Positions 54,862 to 63,084 are shown, counted from the first letter of the stretch. The stretch is DNA of 64,000 nt from Alphaproteobacteria bacterium GM202ARS2 (GCA_014323835.1 JACONH010000006.1:29198-93197); one strand, 5' to 3'. Notes: a model not told the origin generated them from the letters alone. A program made the numbers and translations.

Positions 54862-56016
54862 ATGGCAATAATTCCATCTTCCTATGCTCGCGTGCCCATC
54901 AATAGTCAGGATGTGCGCGTCCATGCCAGTAACAGCGATGTTCTTGCTTTCAAGGTTAGGAAGAAAACAAGCATCCGCACCTTTCTTGGCCGAAAGATAG
55001 CCTTTATAACCAAGCGTTTTAGCAAACAGACAGGGTCGCCGCCGCCCCTACCGCCACGCGGTCAACAGCTGACATCGCGCCATCTGCTATCGCCGCGAGA
55101 AAGCCGTCAACACGTTGCCGAGCAGTTCGCCCAAAGCTTCAAAGATGCCGTCCTCCAGCAGCACCAACTGTTAAAAAGTTCCCTCAAGGACACGCCATCC
55201 GAGCTGCATCAACACAAGATGAAAGCCCTGCAAACATTCAGCCAACACACCCAACACATTGCCAAATCCTTCGAAAAAACCATCGAAGCCAACATCGAAA
55301 AAGCATCCCCCGTAACCGGACGCCTATCACGAAAAAACCTCAGCGGACGAGAAATCAGCAACGTCTACCAACAGTTCGAAAGTCACCTCACCGGTCTAAA
55401 CACGCTGACAAACCAACTGCAGAGCGACATGATGGCTCTGAAGCAGAATAATCGTCAACACGTAGCCGAACAATTCGCCCAAAACTTCAAAGAAGCCGTT
55501 CTGCAACAACACCAACTGCTGAAAAAATCTCTCAAGCAGGCACCGCACGGGCTACGTGAACAAAAAAACCAAGCCCTACAAACATTTGCCGACCACATTC
55601 AACACATAACCCAATCGTTCCAAAAAACCATCGAAGAGACCATCGAGAAGCCCGCCACCACAGGACGCCCCGCAACACAAGAACTCAGCAAGCGCGACAT
55701 CGATAGCGTCTATAAGCAATTCGCAAGCCACCTCAAAGAGCTCAATACCCTAACGACACAGCTGCGCGCCGACCTGCTGAAGCAATCACCCCAATTGCTT
55801 GATATTGACGACTCGGCTGCCGACTACGAGAAGGGTCCCTTCGATGAACAATTTGAGACCGAAGACAGCGATGACGACTACATGCCCCTCATCGATTATT
55901 TGCGTAGCGACAACGAAGACGGCTTTCAGGGTCTCAACCCTGCCACCAGAGAACAGGACTCCGCCCCCTCCCTTAGGGCGGCTCGACAGAAGACCCGCGT
56001 AGTCTCCGATAAATAA
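54862..56016 (+). CDS. Unrecognised repeat protein with SH3-ligand-like polyproline motif
   Basis: A 384-residue protein of no known family to me. Residues 1-55 are basic, with residues 60-66 PPPLPPR matching the class II SH3-ligand pattern PxxPx[KR]. Two strongly similar helical repeats follow, about 82-190 and 198-305, each opening RQHVAEQFAQ and containing AVLQQHQLLK, ALQTF, KTIE and a Y-x-QF block. The end (about 315-356) is very acidic (DDSAADYEKGPFDEQ, TEDSDDDY). There is no signal peptide and no membrane helix. The ribosome site AGGAG stands ten bases upstream. Its last 44 bases overlap pqqE on the other strand. A secreted or host-directed role is inference from the polyproline motif only. 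Confidence 0.85.
   Translation: MAIIPSSYARVPINSQDVRVHASNSDVLAFKVRKKTSIRTFLGRKIAFITKRFSKQTGSPPPLPPRGQQLTSRHLLSPRESRQHVAEQFAQSFKDAVLQQHQLLKSSLKDTPSELHQHKMKALQTFSQHTQHIAKSFEKTIEANIEKASPVTGRLSRKNLSGREISNVYQQFESHLTGLNTLTNQLQSDMMALKQNNRQHVAEQFAQNFKEAVLQQHQLLKKSLKQAPHGLREQKNQALQTFADHIQHITQSFQKTIEETIEKPATTGRPATQELSKRDIDSVYKQFASHLKELNTLTTQLRADLLKQSPQLLDIDDSAADYEKGPFDEQFETEDSDDDYMPLIDYLRSDNEDGFQGLNPATREQDSAPSLRAARQKTRVVSDK
55105..55779 (+). repeat. Two tandem repeats of about 110 codons within the gene at 54862
   Basis: Copy 1 is about 55105-55431 and copy 2 about 55453-55779, offset 348 bases (116 codons). At protein level the first 29 positions differ at three places only (S/N, D/E, S/K); later parts are less alike. 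A third and more distant version is in the gene at 54216 and a fourth in the gene at 63225. Confidence 0.9.
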
Positions 56017-57127
56017 AGGGCGGCGGCGCGGCAGCCGCTTCGCTTTCCGCCAGCTGAAAAATATCCTTGTGGTGCGGCGACAAACTACACGCCGGGTCGG
56101 TTTCTGCCGCGTCCCCCAACAGAGCCATCGCTTGACAACGACATCCGCCCCAATCAATCTCGCGGCGCTCACACCCCTTACACAGCGGCGGCATCCACTC
56201 TGTGCCACGATACTTATTAAAAGCAGACGAATGCGACCAAATCCACCCCAAAGAATGCTCCATAACCGAATCGAATCGCAGATGCGTAATGCACTTAGCC
56301 GCATGACAGGGCAGACATTCCCCCGACGGTGCGACATACATGAATTGGCGTCCCCAACCGCCCATGCAGTTTTTCGGGCGTGTCGCATAATAATCAGGCA
56401 CCACATAGTCGATTTCCAGTTGTCCCTTCAAGCGTTCCCGTGCCGATTCCACCACCTCAGTCGCCTTCTGCAATTGAGCATAAGTCGGCATGAAGGCGGC
56501 GCGATTCTCTAACGCCCAACCATAATACTGCACCTGAGCAATCTCGATGCGTTGCGCACCCAACCTAAGAGCCAACGCAATGAAATCGTCCACATGCTCG
56601 AGATTCTGTCGGTGCATCACCGCATTGATTGTCAACGGCAAGCCTACTTTGCCCACCAGTTTGGCGACCTCGATTTTTTTGCGGTGTCCGCCTTGGTAGC
56701 CCCCTATTCTGTCAGCGTTGCTCTCTTCCGTATCTTGAAAACTCACCTGTACGTGGTCGAGACCGCTCTCTTTGAGTTTGCCGAGTCGTCTCTCGTCCAG
56801 CAAGACTCCCGACGTAATCAAGTTGGTATACAGCCCCACCTGCGCGCAGTGGGCAACCAGTTCCTCCAAGTCTTTACGCACCGTCGGCTCGCCGCCCGAG
56901 AGATGCACTTGGTGCATGCCCAGTTCCGCCGCTTCGCTCAGCACCCGTAGCCAATCTTTTGTCGCCATTTCCTTGCTCCGCTCGTCCAGCTCAAGGGGAT
57001 TCGAGCAATACGGGCATTGCAACGGGCAACGATGCGACAACTCCGCCAGCAAAGCCAACGGTCTGCCAATACCCATCGCCTGCAAAGCGGGCGAAACACC
57101 TGTTTCTTGCACCTGTGCCTGTGTCAT
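55973..57127 (-). CDS. pqqE: PqqA peptide cyclase (radical SAM enzyme of PQQ synthesis)
   Basis: A 384-residue radical SAM protein. It links Glu and Tyr of the PqqA peptide. The SAM cluster motif is ELSHRCPLQCPYCSNP (CxxxCxxC), HLSGGEPTVRKDL follows, and the C-terminal SPASM cysteines are in KNCMGGWGRQF, CLPCHAAKCI, CKGCERREIDWGGCRCQA. The C-terminal residues FIYRRLRGSSVEPP lie in the overlap with the convergent unknown gene. ATGA overlap with pqqD, its partner. Confidence 0.95.
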   Translation of the reverse strand: MTQAQVQETGVSPALQAMGIGRPLALLAELSHRCPLQCPYCSNPLELDERSKEMATKDWLRVLSEAAELGMHQVHLSGGEPTVRKDLEELVAHCAQVGLYTNLITSGVLLDERRLGKLKESGLDHVQVSFQDTEESNADRIGGYQGGHRKKIEVAKLVGKVGLPLTINAVMHRQNLEHVDDFIALALRLGAQRIEIAQVQYYGWALENRAAFMPTYAQLQKATEVVESARERLKGQLEIDYVVPDYYATRPKNCMGGWGRQFMYVAPSGECLPCHAAKCITHLRFDSVMEHSLGWIWSHSSAFNKYRGTEWMPPLCKGCERREIDWGGCRCQAMALLGDAAETDPACSLSPHHKDIFQLAESEAAAAPPPFIYRRLRGSSVEPP

Positions 57128-57459
57128 GATGTCACCTCTTTCTTGTGTTGGGCTTGCGTGATTGCCTTACCAGCTTGCTGCAAAAAGCCTTTATCCAACA
57201 ACCCTTGTAGCAACGCACAGACATCGCGTGCGATGGTGTCTCTCGGTGCCTGATAGACGTCTGCCAGTTCGTCTATGATGGTCTCGAGGGTTTTTTTGCC
57301 GTCCAGTTTTTGCAAAATCGCGACTGCCGTTTCATCGGGCTCGAGGAGACGTTCCGGTCCCTGAATGACCCACTGTTGGCGCGGCTTGTTGTATTGCAAA
57401 CGCACAAAGGAGCACAAAGACAAAACGTCCTGTTCGTCAATGAAAGCGCGGGCGGTCAT
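57124..57459 (-). CDS. pqqD: PQQ peptide chaperone PqqD
   Basis: About 111 residues. PqqD binds PqqA and delivers it to PqqE. The fold is marked by VRLQYNKPRQQWVIQGPERLLEPDETAVAILQKLDGKKTLETIIDELADVYQ. It starts at ATG 57459, GAGGA five bases upstream, 23 bases inside pqqC. The C-terminus is longer than usual (AGKAITQAQHKKEVTS). Confidence 0.93.
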   Translation of the reverse strand: MTARAFIDEQDVLSLCSFVRLQYNKPRQQWVIQGPERLLEPDETAVAILQKLDGKKTLETIIDELADVYQAPRDTIARDVCALLQGLLDKGFLQQAGKAITQAQHKKEVTS

Positions 57460-58312
57460 CGAAATCCTCGGGCATGAAAGCTCCTTCTGGCACGTAGCCA
57501 CTGACATACGAGTGATACAAGGCATCGAGCATCACCCACAAAACGTCCGTCTTAAACTTGAGGGCGGCACAGACACTTTCCTGTTCCCTGCGGGTGCGGG
57601 CATGCCGCAACGCATAATCCAACACAAAGTCGGCATCTTCTGTCGCTTGGCTGAGACGCTTTTCAAAATACGCCAGCACATCTTCGTTGATAAACTCGTA
57701 GCTCTTGAGCATGCCACTGATGCGTTCCTTGTGAATGGACGGGGCGAATAACTCGGTCAAAGACGAGGTAATGCCTTCCAGCAGGGGGCGTTCTCGCACG
57801 AAGCGCACATACGCATCCACCGCAAAACGCGTTGCCGGGAGGATGCCTGCCGTCGATGAGACGTAATCGCGCATCAACCCCAAGCCATCGGTGAGACGAT
57901 ACCAGCGTTCGATTCCGCCTTCTTGTCCGTCTCGTCCTTCGTGGTCGAGGACGCGCTTGATCCAGATACGGCGCAACTCGGGGTCGCCCATTTTTGACAT
58001 CAGGGCAACATCCTTGACCGGTATCATGACTTGATAATAATAGCGGTTCAACGCCCACGCCTGCACCTGCCCCTTGTTCAGCTTGCCCGTATGGAGCAAG
58101 TTATGAAAGCGATGCCTGTCGTGATAATAGCGTGCGCCGATTTCTCGTAGACAGGCTTCGAATTGGGTTGGGGTGTAGGGTTGCTCGTCATCATCGATAC
58201 CCGCGACCGAGGGCATCATGGACGGCACATACGCGTTTGCCTCCTGACGGCGACGGGTGTGCGCTCGCATCTGAATGACGTTATTGGCGGATGCCCCTGA
58301 GCTCTTGGTCAT
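57437..58312 (-). CDS. pqqC: Pyrroloquinoline-quinone synthase PqqC
   Basis: A 291-residue oxidase that does the last ring closure and oxidation to PQQ. The core runs FEACLREIGARYYHDRHRFHNLLHTGKL, ALNRYYYQVMIPVKDVALMSKM, and RVLDHEGRDGQEGGIERWYRL, in the usual order. Residues 1-40 form an extra polar lead (ASANNVIQMRAHTRRRQEAN). ATGA overlap with pqqB. Confidence 0.95.
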   Translation of the reverse strand: MTKSSGASANNVIQMRAHTRRRQEANAYVPSMMPSVAGIDDDEQPYTPTQFEACLREIGARYYHDRHRFHNLLHTGKLNKGQVQAWALNRYYYQVMIPVKDVALMSKMGDPELRRIWIKRVLDHEGRDGQEGGIERWYRLTDGLGLMRDYVSSTAGILPATRFAVDAYVRFVRERPLLEGITSSLTELFAPSIHKERISGMLKSYEFINEDVLAYFEKRLSQATEDADFVLDYALRHARTRREQESVCAALKFKTDVLWVMLDALYHSYVSGYVPEGAFMPEDFDDRPRFH

Positions 58313-59244
58313 AGCGCGACCTCCATACCATCGTAAGCGACTTCCCAGCCCTGTTGTTCTACGTGACGGCGCTCGGGCGAGTCCGTCAGTAAAATCGGGT
58401 TGGTGGTGTTAATATGTATCAGAATCTTTCTTTTGACATCGAGGTCTTGGAACGCGGCGAGGGTGCCTTTGTCGCCGCTTTGGCTCATGTGTCCCATGCG
58501 TGCGCCGGTTTTTGTGCCGAGCCCTGCTTTGACCATTTCATCGTCCTGCCACAATGTGCCATCGAAAAAGACGAGGGGTGCGCCTTTGAGACGCTGGGCG
58601 AGGCTGTCATCCATCGCCGCACAGCCCGGGATATAGTAAAGGGCTTGGTCTTCTGCGCCATCGACCCAGACTCGCAAGGCAATAGTGTCGCCTTCTTCTG
58701 TGCCGAAGTCGCCGCCTTTGCTGGTGTCTTCCAACCACAAGGCGATTTTGCCCGGCACTGCGAAGGCTTCTATCATCAAGCCATCGTGCTTGCCGTCATG
58801 ACTGGCAACTGGGGTTGGCTCGCCTAAGACGAGGGGCTGACGGCGGACATAGTCGGGGTTGAGGACGTTAAAAATGCTGTTGGTGGCAAGAAAACCAAGA
58901 ACACGCTGCGAGCCGTAGACGACAAGCGGTTGGCTTTCTCGTAGGACGAGCAAGCCCGCCACATGGTCTACATCGCCGTTGGTGAGAATGACGCCTTGAA
59001 TGGGGCTATGACGGAGGGTGCCTTGTTTCGGGTGAAGGGCGGGGTTGGCTTTGATTTGCTCGCCCAAGTCGGGGGACGCATTAAGCAAAAACCAGTTTTC
59101 GCCATCGCTCGAGACTGCCAGAGAGGACTGGGTGCGGGGACGCACGCCGTTGGTGCTGGTGCGCACCGCTTGCGACACTGCACAATTGCAGTTCCACTGG
59201 GGCGAACCGCCGCCTGCTGCCGAACCTAACACCAAAACACGCAT
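58309..59244 (-). CDS. pqqB: PqqB metallo-beta-lactamase-like protein
   Basis: About 311 residues, hydroxylase of the PqqA-derived amino-acid in PQQ synthesis. It begins MRVLVLGSAAGGGSPQWNCNC, a PqqB signature, and has TNGDVDHVAGLLVLRE where related hydrolases have HxHxDH, and FFDGTLWQDDEM. The ATG at 59244 is at the family position. First gene of pqqBCDE; there is no pqqA in the 274 bases upstream. Confidence 0.95.
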   Translation of the reverse strand: MRVLVLGSAAGGGSPQWNCNCAVSQAVRTSTNGVRPRTQSSLAVSSDGENWFLLNASPDLGEQIKANPALHPKQGTLRHSPIQGVILTNGDVDHVAGLLVLRESQPLVVYGSQRVLGFLATNSIFNVLNPDYVRRQPLVLGEPTPVASHDGKHDGLMIEAFAVPGKIALWLEDTSKGGDFGTEEGDTIALRVWVDGAEDQALYYIPGCAAMDDSLAQRLKGAPLVFFDGTLWQDDEMVKAGLGTKTGARMGHMSQSGDKGTLAAFQDLDVKRKILIHINTTNPILLTDSPERRHVEQQGWEVAYDGMEVAL

Positions 59245-59353
59245 GATACGATACCTCGCTACGCAAACCGCTTCGCCCAAATCGCCCCCCCACGCCCTGT
59301 TCTAACAATGTAAGACCAACAGATGAACACACCATGAGATAAAAAATCACAGC

Positions 59354-59362
59354 TTATTCACA
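59354..59362 (+). promoter_or_regulatory. DnaA-box-like nonamer
   Basis: TTATTCACA fits the consensus TTATNCACA exactly. It stands alone between pqqB and the parS site at 59495. One nonamer can occur by chance; the nearby parS makes it worth noting. This 274-base gap (59245-59518) holds also the pqqB promoter candidate and parS, and no gene that I can see. Confidence 0.35.
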
Positions 59363-59429
59363 AACGCTCCTCCACAAAGACCCCCCCCACAAACACCGCA
59401 CAGAAATCTAAGATACAAAGTCTCTAAGA

Positions 59430-59459
59430 AAAATGCGCGCTTTTGTTAGAGTTTGTCAA
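59430..59459 (-). promoter_or_regulatory. Candidate sigma-70 promoter of pqqBCDE
   Basis: On the minus strand a perfect -35 TTGACA (59459-59454) is followed after 18 bases by CATTTT (59435-59430), a weak -10. The leader to pqqB would be about 180 bases. It lies 36 bases from the parS palindrome, so ParB binding or spreading could reach it. Confidence 0.35.
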
Positions 59460-59483
59460 GGGGTGAAACACAACAACGCACCC

Positions 59484-59520
59484 CACATCGAAATTGTTTC
59501 ACGTGAAACAATTTTTATTT
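59484..59520. repeat. 37-base direct repeat, left copy, containing parS
   Basis: This copy and 63085-63121 agree at 35 of 37 positions (differences at 59490 G/A and 59501 A/C). They stand in the same orientation exactly 3601 bases apart and bracket the three-gene Zorya-like operon. Outside these bounds the two sites differ at once. The last two bases of this copy form part of the stop codon of the HNH gene. Confidence 0.9.
59495..59510. promoter_or_regulatory. parS centromere site (perfect)
   Basis: TGTTTCACGTGAAACA is the 16-base universal bacterial parS palindrome bound by ParB/Spo0J; here it is exact, with flanking AT and AAT extending the inverted repeat to ATTGTTTCACGTGAAACAAT. Chromosomal parS sites lie near the replication origin, so this part of the genome is probably origin-proximal. 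parA and parB are not in the window. Confidence 0.9.
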
Positions 59521-60457
59521 ATGGTACGTCGGAGGAAATACCTTGTGCTTTGCGGCGGCTGATGATGGCAATGCTATGCTCAGCTGGCACGTGCAAATGT
59601 TTGTGAAGAGGTTGCTGTTGGTGGCACAATGCACACAAAGCCACGAGATTGGCAAGACTGTTGTCATAGCGTTTGCGGTTTTTATGGTGAGCGTGTAAAG
59701 CCGCGCGATAGTCATGCAAGCTTACACCACATTGTTGGCATGTCCAATCAGCTTTATCACGCACGCGTCCTGATACTGCATGCCAATCATCGGTATATAT
59801 ATTCTCGGGCAACGTATGAGGGGTATGCAGTGATGCACAGTCACCTATAAAAGAATACGTATCAACCAGCTTTTTTATTTGTTCAGGGTCATTGCCAATG
59901 GCTTGAGCCAATCTCAATCTTCGACTTGAAGTATAAAATATTGAGTTGCATCCCTCATAATTCAATTTTTTAAGACAGTTGATACATGGTCGCAATGTGA
60001 CCTCGAGCTCGTTGCCAACACGTTTCTTATCAGCTCTCCGAGGATGAATTTTGAATTGCCCATTGGGGTTAGTAACTTTGACATATCTGTCATTAAAAAC
60101 TCCTCTTCTTTGCATGTCTGCAATTGTCTGACAATTTGTTAGGTGAATTGTGGGGCGTTTTTCCATATCTGATTTGATATCATCTAAAGTAACGACTCTA
60201 CTCGATGACCATCGCTGTTCATCAACGTGGGTTATATTTGGCTCATAAATATGGACGACTATTGCCTCACCATCGAGAAACAACAAACCACCGATGATTC
60301 GCAATCTTTTTAAGTCTGCCTGCGTAAAATCGGTGATAGTAGGCTCTCTGCGCGGTCTATCTTTAATGCCTAGAAAAACAATGGGCGCGCCCGAGTTTTC
60401 TTCTTCCGCCCCTGTTCTCTTCACTGCCCTTTTTAACTTGGAATAATCAATTTTCAT
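59519..60457 (-). CDS. zorE: HNH endonuclease, ZorE-like effector of a Zorya-type system
   Basis: A 312-residue protein. Residues 1-150 are an alpha/beta region I do not recognise. A CINCLKKLNYEGC cysteine group lies at 158-170. The C-terminal HNH domain (about 238-285) has WTCQQCG, HAHHKNRKR with the catalytic His, NSLANLVALC and CALCHQQ, giving a CxxC...CxxCH zinc site. Third gene after zorA-like and zorB-like genes with a four-base overlap, the place of zorE in type II Zorya. In that system the nuclease cuts or nicks invading DNA once the motor is triggered. Base composition is more A+T-rich than flanking genes. The identity of the N-terminal part is untested. Confidence 0.78.
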   Translation of the reverse strand: MKIDYSKLKRAVKRTGAEEENSGAPIVFLGIKDRPRREPTITDFTQADLKRLRIIGGLLFLDGEAIVVHIYEPNITHVDEQRWSSSRVVTLDDIKSDMEKRPTIHLTNCQTIADMQRRGVFNDRYVKVTNPNGQFKIHPRRADKKRVGNELEVTLRPCINCLKKLNYEGCNSIFYTSSRRLRLAQAIGNDPEQIKKLVDTYSFIGDCASLHTPHTLPENIYTDDWHAVSGRVRDKADWTCQQCGVSLHDYRAALHAHHKNRKRYDNSLANLVALCALCHQQQPLHKHLHVPAEHSIAIISRRKAQGISSDVP

Positions 60458-61506
60458 GGCAAAGCACCATATTCATAGCTACTATGAAAGCGATTGAGAA
60501 TATCTTGGATTTTCTGAATACGCTCGCGTAAATCGGTCTTCACGGTAAATTCGACTCGCCGCGACTTTTTTGCATTTTCCTTATCTCTATCACCATAGAT
60601 AAGACGACTAAATGATAAACCATGTGCCGTGACTTTTCCTGTAACCCAATCCTCATAATTGTCCTCAATTTTTTGGAGGCGCAAACAATAATCTAAAACA
60701 TTTTTAGCACGTTGTTGCGACAAACCCATATTGCCAATATACGCCTCAGTTTTTGTGGCTTTTTTCCACAGTGAAGAGGTGTGACCTTCAATACGCACTT
60801 CATCGATTACATCGTTTTCATCCGAAAAATTATTTTTAAGTAATGCAATGTAACGAGGACAAAAATCATCGAGAATTACCTTAAATTCATCTTCGAGTTC
60901 GGCTTCGTTGTTCTTAAACAAAACTTCTGGCGAACGAAAACGGATAACTAGTGTCTCCGGCTCAATCTCCGCACCCCATCTTAATAAATCTTCTTCGAAT
61001 TCCTCATAGAGCAACTCATAAATCTCTTTTTCTGTATTTCTCCATTCTTCAACAATGGCACGAACTTCATCCCAAGAGAGTCCCAGATTACGTTTTTTCT
61101 CTTGTTCTTCTTCGAGTTCGTCATGCAAAATCTTTATCTGCTTCTTTGCTTCACCTCTGAAGATGTCCGCTCTTTCTCTTTCTTTCTTGAGTAAAAGACC
61201 TAAGCTGTCGGCTCTTTCTGTTTCACGTTCTGTTTTCTTTTTTTGCTCTTCAAAAGCAAGACGAATCTTCCCTCTTTTTTCTTCTGAGGAGCTTAATCGG
61301 TTCTGCAAAATCTTTATCTGCTTCTTTGCTTCACTTAAGCTATTTATAGAATTAATAGCCTTATCTTTAGCTTCGAAAACTTCAAAGCTGTAGCTGACGA
61401 CAATGAGCAAGAAAATCACCACCAACCCCGACATTAAATCGGCAATGGAAATCCAGCCCCCCTCATCTTTTTCTTGTCGTTGCAAAAATGCAGGCGTCTT
61501 TTTCAT
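60454..61506 (-). CDS. zorB: ZorB-like protein (MotB/OmpA-domain, peptidoglycan-binding)
   Basis: A 350-residue protein. One N-terminal membrane helix with the proton-binding Asp: WISIADLMSGLVVIFLLIVV, Asp23, as in ZorB/MotB/ExbD. Residues 45-170 are a charged coiled coil. Residues about 185-325 form an OmpA-like domain: RFRSPEVLFKNNEAEL, VRIEGHTSS (241-245 GHTSS), NMGLSQQRAKNVLDY and SRRVEFTV, which bind peptidoglycan. A 180-base-spaced exact repeat encodes EAKKQIKIL twice in the coil. In Zorya, five ZorA and two ZorB form a proton-driven motor. The coil between helix and OmpA domain is longer than I would expect for a typical ZorB. Confidence 0.85.
   Translation of the reverse strand: MKKTPAFLQRQEKDEGGWISIADLMSGLVVIFLLIVVSYSFEVFEAKDKAINSINSLSEAKKQIKILQNRLSSSEEKRGKIRLAFEEQKKKTERETERADSLGLLLKKERERADIFRGEAKKQIKILHDELEEEQEKKRNLGLSWDEVRAIVEEWRNTEKEIYELLYEEFEEDLLRWGAEIEPETLVIRFRSPEVLFKNNEAELEDEFKVILDDFCPRYIALLKNNFSDENDVIDEVRIEGHTSSLWKKATKTEAYIGNMGLSQQRAKNVLDYCLRLQKIEDNYEDWVTGKVTAHGLSFSRLIYGDRDKENAKKSRRVEFTVKTDLRERIQKIQDILNRFHSSYEYGALP
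61124..61334 (-). repeat. Exact 31-base direct repeat inside the zorB-like gene
   Basis: The 31 bases 61124-61154 recur unchanged at 61304-61334, exactly 180 bases (60 codons) apart and in frame. They encode the same EAKKQIKIL heptad-like segment. Identity at synonymous positions points to a recent duplication or conversion rather than old protein-level similarity. Confidence 0.9.
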
Positions 61507-62975
61507 TTCGGTTTATCCATTAAAGCGGGTAGCAGTTGATGAAACTGCTGCAGAACAGCATGGAATTTCTCATAATCTTTTGCTGTTTTCTCTGCTATAC
61601 GTCCCAAGTGGTCAGCTATCGTTTTTGTAGCTTCTTCCACCTCACCGTGTAATCCTCTCGCCCACGTTTCCTGCGACTCGTTAAGCTTTTGTGTCATTGC
61701 CTGCATTTGTTTGGAAAACTCATCTCCTAGACTCTCTAAATTTTCTGTCAGTTGCGTATTGATAGATTCAACATGGGTAGAAAGCTCACGCGTTAGTTGA
61801 CCCATGTTTTCAGTAATCGCTCCAGTGACACCGCTCACTTCGCTACGTATCCCTTCTATCCATTCCTCTTGTGAATCGCCCAACTTTCTTGTCATTGCCT
61901 GCATCTGATCTGAAAATTCATCTCTCAGAGTTGTTAAATTTTGTTCCAATTGGGTATTAATCGATTGAACATGGTCTGCGAGTCCTTGCGTTAGAGCATC
62001 CATATTTTCTTTGAGCATAGGCATGACTTCAACGGCCTTGTCTCGTAGCTCAGCAAACGCTTCAAGAGAACCCGTTATCGTCTGCACAATATCGGCTAGA
62101 CTCTTGATATTTTCGGGTATCGTCTTGGTCGCCTCCTCAACACTCTTAAGGGATTGGGCACTACCGTCAATGGCTTGGCGAGCTTCTTGCATCCCATCAA
62201 TGGCCGCTTGCAACTGTTGCTGCATAGAGTCCATCTGCTCTTTATAATTTTCTTGCCACACAACCAACTGCTTAATTGCTTCACTGAGTGCCTTAAAATT
62301 ATCACCTAACTGGTCATTAATCTTTTGATTGAAATCATCCATAACTTTCTGCAAAGCTTCAATGAGAGCATCTGCATTATTTTTCGCCATTTTTTGCATA
62401 AATCCCTTAAAGGTTCTCGTCTGTTCCTTTATCGCCTGATGTATTTCTTCCGCTCCCACGCCACCTTCCTCAATTTCAGGAGCAATAAATGGCGAGAACA
62501 TTTTGCTGAGAAGTCCTGTTAGGAGACCCAAAATGCTCGTACCAAATGCAATTTTGAGTCCTTCAAGTAGAGCAGGAACGCTATCACCCACTGCCTTCGA
62601 ATCAAATTTTAGGAGTCCAATAAAAATGCCGTAAAATGTCCCCAAAATGCCAATCGTCGTCAGAAGGACAGGCAAAATACGAAGAATAAAATTATAAATT
62701 CTTAAGAATCCGTCGTAAGCCTTCAAGAGTTTATTATTCCAATCAAAAGGCAGGCGCACGCCAGGCGACAATAAATTATCAATAACAGAATAATAATCGA
62801 TGAAGGCAAAAATTAAAGCAACTGGAAACTGCAACCCAAAAAGCAAAAGAATAACGACAGAAAACCAGCAACTAATAGGATTATCAAATAGCGGACCCCA
62901 CAGAGGAATACCAAGCCAGCGAATAACAAAAAAGCTTACTGTAGCAAGTGCCAGAATACGAAAAATGCTAAACAT
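61503..62975 (-). CDS. zorA: ZorA-like protein (MotA/ExbB-type channel with long coiled-coil tail)
   Basis: A 490-residue protein. Helices lie near residues 4-20, 35-60, 98-122 and 133-160; the last two form the MotA/TolQ/ExbB core (LLTTIGILGTFYGIFIGLL and LLEGLKIAFGTSILGLLTGLL). From residue 175 to the end runs a cytoplasmic coiled tail of about 315 residues. It contains two tandem 66-residue repeats (328-393 and 394-459), equal to six hendecads. In Zorya, the ZorA tail projects into the cytoplasm and carries the signal from the envelope to the nuclease. First gene of the operon, ATG 62975; a promoter candidate lies 25 bases upstream. ExbB/TolQ alternatives are unlikely given the tail and the neighbours. 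Confidence 0.86.
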   Translation of the reverse strand: MFSIFRILALATVSFFVIRWLGIPLWGPLFDNPISCWFSVVILLLFGLQFPVALIFAFIDYYSVIDNLLSPGVRLPFDWNNKLLKAYDGFLRIYNFILRILPVLLTTIGILGTFYGIFIGLLKFDSKAVGDSVPALLEGLKIAFGTSILGLLTGLLSKMFSPFIAPEIEEGGVGAEEIHQAIKEQTRTFKGFMQKMAKNNADALIEALQKVMDDFNQKINDQLGDNFKALSEAIKQLVVWQENYKEQMDSMQQQLQAAIDGMQEARQAIDGSAQSLKSVEEATKTIPENIKSLADIVQTITGSLEAFAELRDKAVEVMPMLKENMDALTQGLADHVQSINTQLEQNLTTLRDEFSDQMQAMTRKLGDSQEEWIEGIRSEVSGVTGAITENMGQLTRELSTHVESINTQLTENLESLGDEFSKQMQAMTQKLNESQETWARGLHGEVEEATKTIADHLGRIAEKTAKDYEKFHAVLQQFHQLLPALMDKPK

Positions 62976-62999
62976 ATCTAAAAAATGTTAAAGAAAATC

Positions 63000-63027
63000 A
63001 GTATAAAAAGGTTTTTTACAAAGTAAA
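63000..63027 (-). promoter_or_regulatory. Candidate sigma-70 promoter of the Zorya-like operon
   Basis: On the minus strand TTTACT (63027-63022) and TATACT (63005-63000) are 16 bases apart in a very A+T-rich stretch. The leader to zorA would be about 18 bases. It lies inside the right parS-containing repeat, so the element would carry its own promoter. Confidence 0.45.
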
Positions 63028-63084
63028 GATATTTATTTTATCGGCACTCTAAAAGACCTCCGTCTTTGATAGAAACCTTCTTAG

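Noticed and set aside
55105..55779. CRISPR array or short tandem DNA repeat
   Set aside because: The repeat is a protein-coding duplication of about 110 codons, without regular spacers.
59245..59353. Small open frame upstream of pqqB as pqqA
   Set aside because: The frame starting at ATG in TCATGGTGTG reads through into pqqB in the wrong frame and lacks the Glu-x-x-x-Tyr core.
59519..62975. Second ExbB-ExbD/Tol-Pal transport system instead of a defence operon
   Set aside because: The long cytoplasmic tail of the first protein, the OmpA domain joined to the Asp-bearing helix, and the overlapping HNH nuclease fit Zorya and not Tol or Ton systems.
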